NCBI GenBank assembly: GCA_016806145.1
Contig: CP063166.1
Coordinates: 3,038,001-3,102,000 of the forward strand
Reading direction: 5' to 3'
DNA from: Variovorax paradoxus
GTDB taxonomy: Bacteria > Pseudomonadota > Gammaproteobacteria > Burkholderiales > Burkholderiaceae_C
DNA length: 64,000 nt
Part shown: positions 8,910-17,959 of the stretch, piece after piece
How the letters are laid out: every line of letters starts with the position of its first letter
How positions within the stretch are numbered: position 1 is the stretch's first letter
The notes under the pieces: model-generated
What the model was told of the DNA's origin: nothing
The model's input: only the letters and a program-made list of their open reading frames with translations
The model's database searches: none
Program-made: the position numbers and the translations under genes

Positions 8910-10090
8910 TCAGCGCGGCAGCCGCATGCGCACCAGCTCCGCGAAGTAGCGCGCGCCGATCTCGAGCACCTCGTCGTTGAAGTCGTAGCCCGCGTTGTGC
9001 AGCGGCGTGCCGCCAGGCTGGCCGTCGGCACCGTTGCCGAGGAACACGAAGGCACCGGGTACGACGCGCAGGAAGGCGCCGAAGTCCTCCGAGGCCATCA
9101 TCGGCACGGTGTTCGCGTCCACGCGCGCGGCGCCGAGCACCGCGGTCGCGGCGGCCACGGCATGCGGCACGCATTCGGGCCAGTTCACCGTGGGCTCGAA
9201 CTCGTGCGTGTACGAGAACGCGCATTCGGCGCCATGCAGTCGGCAAACGCCCTCGCTGATCTCGCGCATGCGCCGCTCCAGCGTGGCCTGCACGGCGGGG
9301 TCGTAGCTGCGGGTGTCGCCCTTGATGACGACGTTCGAGGGGATCGCGTTGCGGATGCCGTCGGTGATGAACTCGGTGCACGAGACCACGGCCTGCGCGC
9401 CCGGGTCGAGGCTGCGCGAGACGATGGTCTGCAGCGCGAGCACGATCTCGGCGCCGATCACGATCGGGTCGATGCCCATGTGCGGCCGCGCCGCATGGGT
9501 GCCGCGGCCGCGCACATGGATCGTGAAGTTGTCTTCGCTTGCCATGATGCCGCCCGCGCAGGTGGCGATGGTGCCGGCCGCGATGCCGGGCATGTTGTGC
9601 AGGCCGTAGATCTCGTCGACGGGGAAGCGCTCGAACAGGCCGTCGGCCATCATCGCCTTGGCGCCGCGGCCGTGTTCCTCGGCGGGCTGGAAGATGAAGC
9701 GCACGGTGCCGTCGAAGTCCTGGCGTTCGCGCAGCAGCCGCGCCGCGCCGAGCACGATCGACATGTGGCCGTCGTGACCGCAGGCGTGCATCTTGCCCGG
9801 CGTGGCCGAGGCATGGGCGCGGCCCGGCGCCGACTCGGCGATGTCGAGCGCATCCATCTCGGCGCGGATGCCGATCGCGCCGCGGCCGTCGCCCACGCGC
9901 AGGTTCGCCACCAGCCCGGTGCCGCCGATGCCCTCGTGCACCTCGAGGCCCAGCGCGCGCAGCGTGCGCGCGACGAAGGCCGAGGTGCGGTGCTCGGCGA
10001 AACCGGTCTCGGGAATGGTGTGCAGGTAGCGGCGCCAGCCCGAGAGTTCGGCATCGAGCGGCGCGTCGGGGGCGAGGGTGGCGGTGTCAT
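8910..10090 (-). CDS. M20-family N-acyl amino acid amidohydrolase (apparent one-base deletion near the start)
   Basis: The body matches aminoacylase/hippurate hydrolase enzymes: GWRRYLHTIPETGFAEHR, metal-site HACGHDGHMS, catalytic PAEEHGRGAKAM and MASEDFGAFL. These remove acyl groups from amino acids using two metals. The reading frame holding the conserved N-terminus has no ATG, GTG or TTG. An ATG at 10090 is one frame off and would be in frame if the G-run at 10068-10072 had one more base; the protein would then be 393 residues. Either the assembly lacks a base or a rare start codon such as ATT at 10100 is used. It shares an operon with dpaL. Confidence 0.75.
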
Positions 10091-10187
10091 GGGCAACAAT
10101 GCTATTTCGCCGACCCCTGAATTTGCGCGCATTGAAGGGGCTGTCGGCGCAATTTCATTCCACCCGCCACGCCTGCCGGTCCCGCCC

Positions 10188-10679
10188 ATGCCCACGCCCC
10201 TCGATGCCTACGACCTCAAGCTGCTGGCGCTGGTGCAGCAGGACGCGCGCCTGCCGCAGGGCGAGCTGGGCCAGCAGGTGCACCTGTCGGCCGCGGCGGT
10301 CAACCGGCGCCTGAAGCGCATGGCCGACGAGGGCGTGATCGAGCGCCATGCGGCGATCGTCAACCCCGATGCGGTGGGCTGCGAGCTCACGGTGATCGTC
10401 GAGGTCGAGGTGGAGAGCGAGCGCGTCGACCTGCTCGATGCGATGAAGCGCAGCTTCCAGGCCTGCCCGCAGGTGCAGCAGTGCTACTACGTGGCGGGCG
10501 AGTGTGACTTCGTGCTGATCTTCGCGGTGCGCAGCATGGCCGACTACACGCGGCTCACGCGCGAGCTGTTCTTCGAGAACAACAACGTGAAGCGCTTCAA
10601 GACGCTGGTGGCCATGAGCCGGGTGAAGGTGGGGCTCACGGTGCCGGTGGACGAGGCCCTCAAGGAGATCGCGCCCTGA
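10188..10679 (+). CDS. Lrp/AsnC family transcriptional regulator
   Basis: 163 residues: an N-terminal AsnC helix-turn-helix (residues 5-62, LSAAAVNRRLKRMADEGVI) and a C-terminal RAM/ACT-like ligand domain (about 70-150) with the turn YYVAGECDFVLI. Such proteins sense amino acids and form octamers. It is divergent from the amidohydrolase-dpaL operon, with about 100 bases between starts, and is its probable regulator. Earlier in-frame codons exist, but the ATG at 10188 gives the conserved family N-terminus. Confidence 0.92.
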   Translation: MPTPLDAYDLKLLALVQQDARLPQGELGQQVHLSAAAVNRRLKRMADEGVIERHAAIVNPDAVGCELTVIVEVEVESERVDLLDAMKRSFQACPQVQQCYYVAGECDFVLIFAVRSMADYTRLTRELFFENNNVKRFKTLVAMSRVKVGLTVPVDEALKEIAP

Positions 10680-10853
10680 CCGCATCGTCGTTGTCGCTCG
10701 GCATGCGGCCATAGGCGCCATCGTGCCGTCGCGAGGCGTGTGGACATGGCGCCACAGCCGGGCCGATCCGACCGGCGAGGTTGACGCTGCCCGGCCCCCG
10801 GCGCAGCATCCCGCCCGGCACGACGTGTGCCGGGGTAGAAGAAGAGGAACCAC

Positions 10854-11726
10854 ATGAGACAAGAAAGATGGCGCCGCGCACTCGCGGCCGTGTGCGGTTG
10901 CGTGCTGGTCGCGGCGATGGCGGCCTGCGGTGGGGGCGGCGGTGGCGGTGGAGGCGGCGGCCTCCCGATCCTGCCGCCGGCTCCGGCACCCGAGCAGCCC
11001 GCGCCGCCGCCGCCATCCTCCACCGGCCGCGTGGTCAGCGAGACCGTCAGCGCCAAGGCCTATGGCGTGGACTACCGCATCGACATCTACATCCCGGCCG
11101 GCTACGACGCCGGCACCGATTCATTCGCCACCATCTATGCGCTCGACGGCGATGCCACCAACGGCCTGCCCGACACGCGCTTCGTGAACCTCAAGAACAT
11201 CCTGCAACGGCGTGGCACCAAGGCCATCCTGGTGGGCATCGGTGGCAGCGCGCGGCGGCAGGAGGACTACAACTTCCCGGGCGCCAACGGCTACCACGCC
11301 TTCCTCGTGAAGGAGCTGGTTCCCTACCTCGAGTCGAAGTACCGCATGGACCCGAAGCGCCGCATGCTCTCGGGCTTGTCGACCAGCGGCAACCTGGCCG
11401 CGACCGCGATGTTCCTCGAGGCGCCCGACCAGCTGGTGTTCTCGTACTTCCTGTCCACCGAAGCCGCCTTCTGGCAGCAGAAGGACGTCAACTACGACCT
11501 CGAGCAGAAGATGTTCACCGCGCTGGCCGGCAAGTCGCTGCCCGCGACCATGGTGCTGGCGCGCTGCGACGCCAACTGCAACGGGCCGGTGGTCAAGGAG
11601 ATGTACGACCGGCTCGCGGCCCGCAACTACAAGGACTTCAAGCTGACGCAGACGGTGTTCAACTCCACGCACGTCGGTTCGGACGTGCTGGCCTTCGAAG
11701 ACGCAATCTCCAAGCTGCTGCCCTAG
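10854..11726 (+). CDS. Secreted lipoprotein esterase (esterase D/Fes-like alpha/beta hydrolase)
   Basis: 290 residues. A lipobox ends at Cys25 (VAAMAAC) and is followed by eleven glycines and a proline-rich spacer to about residue 55. The hydrolase domain has the strand YRIDIYIPAGYDAG and the nucleophile elbow GLSTSGN with Ser176, a slight departure from the usual GxSxGG. A late STHVGSD supplies the likely histidine. This places it with the esterase-D/enterochelin-esterase group. It is probably anchored to the outer membrane with the spacer extending the domain outward. The substrate is unknown. It is followed by the aldo/keto reductase, but no functional link is apparent. Confidence 0.8.
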   Translation: MRQERWRRALAAVCGCVLVAAMAACGGGGGGGGGGGLPILPPAPAPEQPAPPPPSSTGRVVSETVSAKAYGVDYRIDIYIPAGYDAGTDSFATIYALDGDATNGLPDTRFVNLKNILQRRGTKAILVGIGGSARRQEDYNFPGANGYHAFLVKELVPYLESKYRMDPKRRMLSGLSTSGNLAATAMFLEAPDQLVFSYFLSTEAAFWQQKDVNYDLEQKMFTALAGKSLPATMVLARCDANCNGPVVKEMYDRLAARNYKDFKLTQTVFNSTHVGSDVLAFEDAISKLLP

Positions 11727-11829
11727 AAGCCCGACTGCCGGCCAGGGTTCAGTCCCGCGGCCAACAATGGCTGCCATCCGCGGGCCGTCGGCCCGCACCA
11801 CATGGCCCGCGGGCCGAAGGAGCAGCATC

Positions 11830-12858
11830 TTGGAATACCGTCATCTGGGCCGATCGGGCCTCAAGGTCCCCGTCCTGAGCTTCGGCACCGGAACCTTCGG
11901 GGGCAAGGGCGAGTTCTTCCAGGCCTGGGGCAGCACCGACGTGGCCGAGGCCCGCAAGCTGATCGACATCTGCCTCGATGCGGGCGTCAACATGTTCGAC
12001 AGCGCCGACATCTACTCGGGCGGCGCAGCCGAGTCGGTGCTCGGCGAGGCGATCAAGGGCCGTGCGCGCGACAAGCTGCTGATCTCGACCAAGGCCACCT
12101 TCCGCAGCGGCGAGGGCGCCAACGAAGTCGGTTCCTCGCGCTACCACCTGGTCGCCGCGGTCGACGCCGCGCTTAAGCGCCTGGGCACCGACTACATCGA
12201 CCTGTTCCAGCTGCACGGCTTCGATGCCGCCACGCCGGTGGAAGAGACGCTCTCGACGCTCGACGACCTGGTGCGCGCCGGCAAGCTGCGCTACGTGGGC
12301 GCCTCCAACTTCTCGGGCTGGCACCTGATGAAGTCGCTGGGCGTGGCCGAGCGCTACGGCTATCCGCGCTACGTGGCGCACCAGGCCTACTACTCGCTGG
12401 TGGGCCGCGACTACGAATGGGAGCTGATGCCGCTGGCGCAGGACCAGGGCGTGGGCGCGGTGGTGTGGAGCCCGCTGGGCTGGGGCCGCCTCACCGGCAA
12501 GATCCGCCGCGGCCAGCCGCTGCCGGCCAACAGCCGCCTGCACGTGACGGCCGACATGGGCCCGCCGGTGCCCGACGAGCTGCTCTACCGCGTCGTCGAT
12601 GCGCTCGAGAAGATCGCCGGCGAGACCGGCAAGACGGTGCCGCAGGTGGCGCTGAATTGGCTGCTGCAGCGCCCGACGGTGTCGAGCGTGGTGATCGGCG
12701 CGCGCGACGAGCAGCAGCTGCGCCAGAACCTCGGCGCGGTGGGCTGGAACCTCACGAAGGAGCAGGTGGCCGAGCTCGACGTGGCGAGCACGACGACGCT
12801 GGCCTATCCGTACTGGCACCAGCGCGGTTTCGCCGAGCGCAACCCGGCGCCGGTCTGA
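11830..12858 (+). CDS. Aldo/keto reductase
   Basis: 342 residues with a TTG start at 11830 eight bases after AGGAG; the frame is open further upstream, but EYRHLGRSGLKVPVLSFG is the conserved family N-terminus. The catalytic tetrad is recognisable: Asp in FDSADIYSGG, Tyr in the same motif, Lys in LLISTKATF, and His in LFQLHGFD. The NADPH-binding end VVIGARDEQQL is intact. The family reduces aldehydes and ketones in the cytoplasm; this sequence resembles YghZ/Tas-type members. The substrate cannot be told. Confidence 0.9.
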   Translation: MEYRHLGRSGLKVPVLSFGTGTFGGKGEFFQAWGSTDVAEARKLIDICLDAGVNMFDSADIYSGGAAESVLGEAIKGRARDKLLISTKATFRSGEGANEVGSSRYHLVAAVDAALKRLGTDYIDLFQLHGFDAATPVEETLSTLDDLVRAGKLRYVGASNFSGWHLMKSLGVAERYGYPRYVAHQAYYSLVGRDYEWELMPLAQDQGVGAVVWSPLGWGRLTGKIRRGQPLPANSRLHVTADMGPPVPDELLYRVVDALEKIAGETGKTVPQVALNWLLQRPTVSSVVIGARDEQQLRQNLGAVGWNLTKEQVAELDVASTTTLAYPYWHQRGFAERNPAPV

Positions 12859-12870
12859 CCAGGTATTGAC

Positions 12871-12979
12871 TCCTTCCCCCTTTGGGGGAGGTCGGGATGG
12901 GGGCACCGGGCGCATCCATCGCTTCACGGTGTCGACGGGTCGGTGCCCCCACCCCGGCCCTCCCCCAGAGGGGGAGGGA
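12871..12979. repeat. Dispersed-type inverted repeat pair between convergent genes
   Basis: Two arms of about 37 bases (12871-12907 and 12942-12979) are inverted copies of each other. Each contains its own small palindrome of the form CCCCCTTTGGGGG, and each ends in GGGGGCACC or its complement. The element lies in the 141-base gap between the convergent aldo/keto reductase and LysR genes and could end transcription from both sides. The layout resembles REP/BIME-type elements. No transposase is present. Confidence 0.65.
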
Positions 12980-12999
12980 GCAAGAAAAAGACAGGCCGC

Positions 13000-13905
13000 T
13001 CAATCCTTCGCTGCTTCCGGCGTCAGGCTCAGCACCCAGCGCTCGAAATGCTCGAGCGCCCCCGAGGCCGGCCGGCCTTCGGGATAGGCGAAGTAGTAGC
13101 CCTGGCTCACGTCGAGGCTGCGGTCGATCGGGATCACGAGCTCGCCGGTGCGCAACTCGTGCTGGATCAACAGGCGCGGCGCCAGGCCCACGCCCATGCC
13201 GGCCGCGGTGGCGGCCGTCACCATGGTGAAGAGCTCGTAGCGCGGCCCGCGCGAGGCGTGCACCGTGTAGTCCCAGCCCTGCTGCGCATACCAGTCGCGC
13301 CAGGCATGGGCGCGCGTGCTCAGGTGCACATGGCGGCAGCGCGCGAACGCGGCCTCGTCCCAGGGGCCGTTGGCATCGCGGAAGGCCGGGCTGCACACCG
13401 GCACCATCTCGCCCTCGGAGAAGATTCGGCCGCCGCGCGTGTCGGGCCAGAACTGGTCGCCGAAGTAGATCGCGGCGTCGTAGGCGTTCTCCTGGAACGA
13501 GAAGGGCTGCGAGCGCGCCGACAGGTTGACCGTGATGTTGGGATGCAGCCGGCTGAAATCGGGCAGGCGCGGAATCAGCCACTGGGTGGCGAAGGTGGGC
13601 ACCACCGCCACCTCGAGCACGAAGCCCATGTCGTGGCCGGCGGCGATCTCCAGCGTGTCGCGCCGGATCTGGTCGAGGTGGCGGCGGATGCGCGCCGCGT
13701 ACTCGCGGCCCACGTCGGTCAGCGTGAGCCGGCGCCGCACGCGCGAGAACAGCGCCACGCCGAGCCGCTGCTCGAGCATCGCCACCTGGCGGCCGACCGC
13801 GCTCTGCGTGAGCGCCAGTTCGCTCGCGGCGCGCGTGAAGCTGCCCAGCCGCGCCGAGGCCTCGAAGGCCTGCAGCGCGCCGAGGTTGGGTATGTCTTTT
13901 CTCAT
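13000..13905 (-). CDS. LysR family transcriptional regulator, GcvA-like
   Basis: 301 residues. The winged helix (residues 6-65) contains LGSFTRAASELALTQSAVGR, the signature of the GcvA group, followed by the SRVRRRLTLTDVG wing and a ligand domain (about 92-295). It diverges from the FAD amine oxidase gene with 218 bases between starts, so it most likely regulates that gene in response to an amino acid or amine. The effector cannot be read from the sequence. Confidence 0.88.
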   Translation of the reverse strand: MRKDIPNLGALQAFEASARLGSFTRAASELALTQSAVGRQVAMLEQRLGVALFSRVRRRLTLTDVGREYAARIRRHLDQIRRDTLEIAAGHDMGFVLEVAVVPTFATQWLIPRLPDFSRLHPNITVNLSARSQPFSFQENAYDAAIYFGDQFWPDTRGGRIFSEGEMVPVCSPAFRDANGPWDEAAFARCRHVHLSTRAHAWRDWYAQQGWDYTVHASRGPRYELFTMVTAATAAGMGVGLAPRLLIQHELRTGELVIPIDRSLDVSQGYYFAYPEGRPASGALEHFERWVLSLTPEAAKD

Positions 13906-14123
13906 CTCGCCTGCTTGTCCTGGTGGGCCGATTCTGGCGCGGCCCGCTTTGCGCCCGCCAGCGCCACTCTAATCGGCGTCAGCCCTGCCGCGACGACATG
14001 GCCGAAGTGCCGGCCGCGCTGCTGCGCCGCGGTCGCGTGTTTGTGGGTACGCTGGAGGGCGCGCGCCGCGGCTGGCGCATGACGCGGGGCAGTGACGATG
14101 ACGAGCGAAGCGAAAGGCATTCC

Positions 14124-15296
14124 ATGCGGCGTGTGGTGATCATCGGCGGCGGGGCCATCGGCTCGGCCATCGCCTATTTCCTGACCGGCGATCCGGCGCA
14201 GGAGCCCTTCGAGGTCACGGTGGTCGAGCGCGACTTCTCGTACAGCCAGGCTTCGTCGGCGCTGTCGGCCAGCTCGATCCGCCAGCAGTTCTCGACCGCC
14301 ATCAACATCGAGATGTCGCGCTACGGCATCGACTTCTTCCGCGGCCTGGGCCGGACGCTGCGCGTGGGCGACGACGAACCCGACATCGGCCTGGTCGAGC
14401 CCGGCTACCTCTACCTGGCCTCGGCGGCGGGCGAGGGCGTGCTGCGCGAGAACCATGCGCTGCAGAAGGCCCATGCGGTCGATGTGGCGCTGCTCGAGCC
14501 CGAGGCGTTGAAGGCGCGCTTTCCGTGGCTCGACACCGAGGGCGTCGCGCTGGGATCGCTGGGCCTGTCGGGCGAGGGCTGGTACGACGGCTACAGCCTG
14601 CTGCAGGCTTTCCGCAAGAAGGCCGTGTCGCAGGGCGTGCGCTATGTGCAGGCGCAGGCGACCGGGCTGCAATGCGAAGGGCGCCTCGTGCGCGGCGTCG
14701 TGCTCGCCGACGGCCAGGCCCTGCCGGCCGACGTGGTCGTCAATGCCGCGGGCGCCTGGGCCGCGACGGTGGCGCGCTGGGCCGGCATCGACCTGCCGGT
14801 GCGCGGTCGGCGCCGCAGCGTGTTCAGCTTCTCGTGTCCCGAGGCCTTGCCCGGCTGCCCGCTGGTGATCGACACCTCGGGCATCTGGCTGCGTCCCGAG
14901 GGCCGCCAGTTCATCTGCGGCTTCGCGCCGCCCGAGGACCAGGACCCCGACGACGCGCCGCTCGAGGTCGAGTACGAGGCCTTCGACAGCTTCATCTGGC
15001 CCACGCTGGCCGAACGCGTGCCGGCCTTCGAGGCCATCCGCATGACCGGCGCCTGGGCCGGCTACTACGAGATGAACCTGTTCGACCACAACGCCATCCT
15101 CGGCCTGCACCCGGACTGCGACAACCTCTACTTCGCCAACGGCTTCTCGGGCCATGGCCTGCAGCAATGCCCGGCGGCGGGGCGCGGCGTGGCCGAACTG
15201 ATCCGCTTCGGCGGCTACCGCAGCCTCGACCTGTCGGCGGTGGGCTTCGAACGCATCCTGCGCAACGCGCCGCTCTTGGAGCGCAACGTCATCTAG
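14124..15296 (+). CDS. FAD-dependent amine/D-amino-acid oxidoreductase (DAO family)
   Basis: 390 residues started at MRRVVIIGGG (14124), where the Rossmann motif GGGAIGSAIAYFL begins immediately. The segment FSYSQASSALSASSIRQQF follows the dinucleotide fold, and the C-terminus carries GFSGHGLQQCPAAGRGVAE, the FAD-closing motif of the DadA/FOXRED1 group. These enzymes oxidise glycine, D-amino acids, sarcosine or similar amines and pass electrons to oxygen or quinone. It is divergent from a GcvA-like LysR gene. The class I aldolase starts 46 bases later and may be co-transcribed, though no pathway joins them. The substrate is unassigned. Confidence 0.82.
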   Translation: MRRVVIIGGGAIGSAIAYFLTGDPAQEPFEVTVVERDFSYSQASSALSASSIRQQFSTAINIEMSRYGIDFFRGLGRTLRVGDDEPDIGLVEPGYLYLASAAGEGVLRENHALQKAHAVDVALLEPEALKARFPWLDTEGVALGSLGLSGEGWYDGYSLLQAFRKKAVSQGVRYVQAQATGLQCEGRLVRGVVLADGQALPADVVVNAAGAWAATVARWAGIDLPVRGRRRSVFSFSCPEALPGCPLVIDTSGIWLRPEGRQFICGFAPPEDQDPDDAPLEVEYEAFDSFIWPTLAERVPAFEAIRMTGAWAGYYEMNLFDHNAILGLHPDCDNLYFANGFSGHGLQQCPAAGRGVAELIRFGGYRSLDLSAVGFERILRNAPLLERNVI

Positions 15297-15342
15297 GGAC
15301 AAGTCTTGCGGGCGTAGGATGGCCCCCGAAAGGTGTCCCGAC

Positions 15343-16368
15343 ATGACCGCCAAGACATTGACCGACACGGCCGCCGCGCTGCTGGCCGCCGACAAGGGGC
15401 TGCTCGCGATGGACGAGAGCAACGCCACCTGCAACAAGCGCTTCGCCGCGCTCGGCATCCCACAGACCGAGGCGGCGCGGCGCGACTGGCGCGAACTGAT
15501 CGTCACGGCGCCGGGGCTCGCCGACAGCATCGGCGGCGCGATCCTGTTCGACGAGACGCTGCGCCAGACCACCAATGCCGGCGTGCCCTTCGCGCAGGCC
15601 CTGGCCGCCGCGGGCATCGTGCCGGGCATCAAGGTCGACACCGGCGCCAAGCCGCTCGCGGGCCATCCGGGCGAAACGGTGACCGAGGGCCTCGACGGCC
15701 TGCGCGAACGGCTGGCCGAGTACGCGGGCCTGGGCGCGCGCTTCGCCAAGTGGCGCGGCGTGATCGCGATCGGCGCGGGCCTGCCCAGCAGCGCCTGCAT
15801 CCACGTCAACGCGCATGCGCTCGCGCGCTATGCGGCGCTGTGTCAGGAAGCCGGGCTGGTGCCTATCGTCGAGCCCGAGGTGCTGATGGACGGAGACCAT
15901 TCGCTCGCGCGCTGCGCCGAGGTGACCGAAGAAGTGCTGCACCGCACCTTCGCCGAGCTGCGCGCGCAGGGCGTGCTGCTCGAGGGCATGCTGCTCAAGC
16001 CGAACATGGTGCTGCCGGCGCAGAACGCCGCCGTGCAGGACGACGTGGCCGCGGTGGCCGATGCCACGGTGCATTGCCTGCTGCGCAGCGTGCCGGCGGC
16101 GGTGCCGGGCGTGGCCTTCCTCTCGGGCGGGCAGTCGGCGCAGCTCGCGTCGGCGCGGCTCAATGCGATGAATGCCCGCTTCGGCGCGCGGCTGCCGTGG
16201 GCGCTGAGCTTCTCGTTCTCGCGCGCGGTGCAGCAGCCCGCGCTCGATCTCTGGAAGGGCGACCCGGCCCGCGTGGCCGAGGCGCAGAAGGCCTTGGTGT
16301 TCCGCACGCGCTGCAACCGGGCCGCGCGGCGCGGCACCTACGATGCGCGCAACGACGCGCCGCTGTAG
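15343..16368 (+). CDS. Class I fructose-bisphosphate aldolase
   Basis: 341 residues starting at MTAKTLTDTA. The first strand LLAMDESNATCNKRFAALG is the family signature, and the Schiff-base lysine lies in GMLLKPNMVLP. FLSGGQSAQLASARLNAMN provides the phosphate loop, and SFSFSRAVQQPALDLWKG matches the C-terminus. The enzyme cleaves fructose-1,6-bisphosphate to two triose phosphates without a metal. Many beta-proteobacteria carry a class II enzyme for main glycolysis, so this may be an additional isozyme. The CoA-transferase follows 43 bases downstream. Confidence 0.9.
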   Translation: MTAKTLTDTAAALLAADKGLLAMDESNATCNKRFAALGIPQTEAARRDWRELIVTAPGLADSIGGAILFDETLRQTTNAGVPFAQALAAAGIVPGIKVDTGAKPLAGHPGETVTEGLDGLRERLAEYAGLGARFAKWRGVIAIGAGLPSSACIHVNAHALARYAALCQEAGLVPIVEPEVLMDGDHSLARCAEVTEEVLHRTFAELRAQGVLLEGMLLKPNMVLPAQNAAVQDDVAAVADATVHCLLRSVPAAVPGVAFLSGGQSAQLASARLNAMNARFGARLPWALSFSFSRAVQQPALDLWKGDPARVAEAQKALVFRTRCNRAARRGTYDARNDAPL

Positions 16369-16411
16369 GCACGACCCCTGTTCGCAACCCAAAGAGGAGA
16401 CGAGACGCTTC

Positions 16412-17707
16412 ATGGACTTCCAGGACCAGTACCGCCGCAAGCGCGCGAGCGCCGCCGATGCCGTGCGCCAGGTGCGCAACGGCGACATGATCATCGTGCC
16501 CACGGGCGTGGGCGAGCCGCCCGCGCTGCTCGAGGCGCTGTCCGAGCAGCGGCGCGATTTCCGCGACGTCAAGGTCGCGCAGATCCTCGCGATGCGCAAG
16601 TACGCCTACATCGATCCCGAGACGGTGGCGCACGTGCGCCACGTCGCGCTGTTCTTCGGCGGCGCCACGCGCGCGGGCGGGCAGGAGGGCTGGATCGATT
16701 TCCTGCCCAACTACTTCTCGGAGATCCCGGCGCAGATCGAGCGCGGCCAGATTCCGGCCGACGTGGTCTTCAGCATGGCTTCGCCGATGGACGCGCACGG
16801 CTACTTCGCGCTGAGCCTGGGCGCGGACTACACGATGGCCGCCGTGGCCAGGGCGCGCGCGGTGGTGCTCGAGGTCAACCCGAACGTGCCTTTCGCGCAT
16901 GGCGCCTGCCATGTGCACGTGTCGCGGGTGGCGGCGCTGGTCGAGAGCGAGGCGCCCGTGCTCGAGGTGGGCCTGCCCAAGATCGGTCCGGTGCAGCAGG
17001 CCATCGGCAAGTACGTGGCCGAGCGCATCGACGACGGCTCGACCCTGCAGATCGGCTATGGCGGCATTCCCGACGCGGTGGTGATGCAGCTCACCGCCAA
17101 GCGCGACCTCGGCATCCACACCGAGATGATCGGCGACGGCATCCTCACGCTGGTGGAGAGCGGCGCCGTGACCAACCGGCGCAAGAACCACCTGCCGGGC
17201 AAGTCGATTGCGACCTTCGCGCTCGGTTCGAGCAAGCTCTACCGCTTCATGGACCGCAACCCGGCGCTCGAGATGCATCCGGTGAACTTCACCAACGACC
17301 CCGCGCTCGCCGGCCTCAACGACAACCTGGTCGCGATCAACGCCACCATGCAGATCGATTTGCTGGGCCAGTGCGGTTCCGAGAGCCTGGGCCATGCGCC
17401 GTATTCGGGCACGGGCGGGCAGTCGGACTTCGTGCGTGCGGCCAACCGATCGCGCGGCGGCAAGGCCTTCATCGTGCTGCCCTCGACCGCCAAGGGCGAC
17501 ACCATCTCGCGCATCGTGCCCTCGCTGTCGCCCGGCACGCACGTGAGCACGAGCAAGAACGACATCGACTACGTGGTGACCGAGCATGGCGTGGCGCAAC
17601 TGCGTGGCAAGTCGGCCAAGCAGCGCGCGCGCGAGCTGATCGCGATCGCGCATCCGGACTTCCGCGCCGAACTCGAAGAGCAGGCGGGGCGGCAGAGGCT
17701 GCTCTAG
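16412..17707 (+). CDS. Acetyl-CoA hydrolase/transferase family CoA-transferase
   Basis: 431 residues, started at MDFQDQYRRKRAS with AGGAGA upstream. The N-terminal half (about 10-190) and C-terminal half (about 200-420) match the Cat1/4-hydroxybutyrate CoA-transferase fold. Visible motifs include LQIGYGGIPDAVVMQL and the glycine-rich SGTGGQSDFVRAA of the CoA-oxyanion site. The ending VTEHGVAQLRGKSAKQRA is typical. It moves CoA between acyl groups such as acetate, succinate or 4-hydroxybutyrate. The stop codon overlaps that of the convergent small membrane protein gene by four bases (CTAG). Confidence 0.87.
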   Translation: MDFQDQYRRKRASAADAVRQVRNGDMIIVPTGVGEPPALLEALSEQRRDFRDVKVAQILAMRKYAYIDPETVAHVRHVALFFGGATRAGGQEGWIDFLPNYFSEIPAQIERGQIPADVVFSMASPMDAHGYFALSLGADYTMAAVARARAVVLEVNPNVPFAHGACHVHVSRVAALVESEAPVLEVGLPKIGPVQQAIGKYVAERIDDGSTLQIGYGGIPDAVVMQLTAKRDLGIHTEMIGDGILTLVESGAVTNRRKNHLPGKSIATFALGSSKLYRFMDRNPALEMHPVNFTNDPALAGLNDNLVAINATMQIDLLGQCGSESLGHAPYSGTGGQSDFVRAANRSRGGKAFIVLPSTAKGDTISRIVPSLSPGTHVSTSKNDIDYVVTEHGVAQLRGKSAKQRARELIAIAHPDFRAELEEQAGRQRLL

Positions 17708-17952
17708 GAGCGTTCGGCGCTGGCGCGCTCGCGGCGCCAGTGTCTGAGCAGCAGGTTGCCGAGCCACCCGCCCACGAGCACGCAGACCGCCTGCACCGCG
17801 AGCGCGATGACGAAGGCCTGCGACAAGTCGCTTTCGCTCTGGGCCCGGGTCGTCTCGTACCAGTGCCCGACCGCGCGCAGCGCTTCGTTGGCGGCCAGCC
17901 CGAGCAGCAACGCGCCGGCGAGGACGAAGGCGATGCGAAGCAGCACGCTCAT
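17704..17952 (-). CDS. Small two-helix membrane protein, unknown function
   Basis: 82 residues with two hydrophobic segments (about residues 5-25 and 45-68) joined by a polar loop, and a basic C-terminal tail (RHWRRERASAERS). I do not recognise a family. It starts seven bases after the end of msrA on the same strand, so it is probably the last gene of that transcription unit. Its 3' end overlaps the convergent CoA-transferase gene by four bases. Confidence 0.6.
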   Translation of the reverse strand: MSVLLRIAFVLAGALLLGLAANEALRAVGHWYETTRAQSESDLSQAFVIALAVQAVCVLVGGWLGNLLLRHWRRERASAERS

Positions 17953-17959
17953 GGGCGCA

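Noticed and set aside
13902..15809. Long minus-strand open frame opposite the amine oxidase and aldolase genes
   Set aside because: It is antisense to two clearly recognisable enzymes and its translation is rich in R, A, H and G, as expected for shadows in high-GC DNA.
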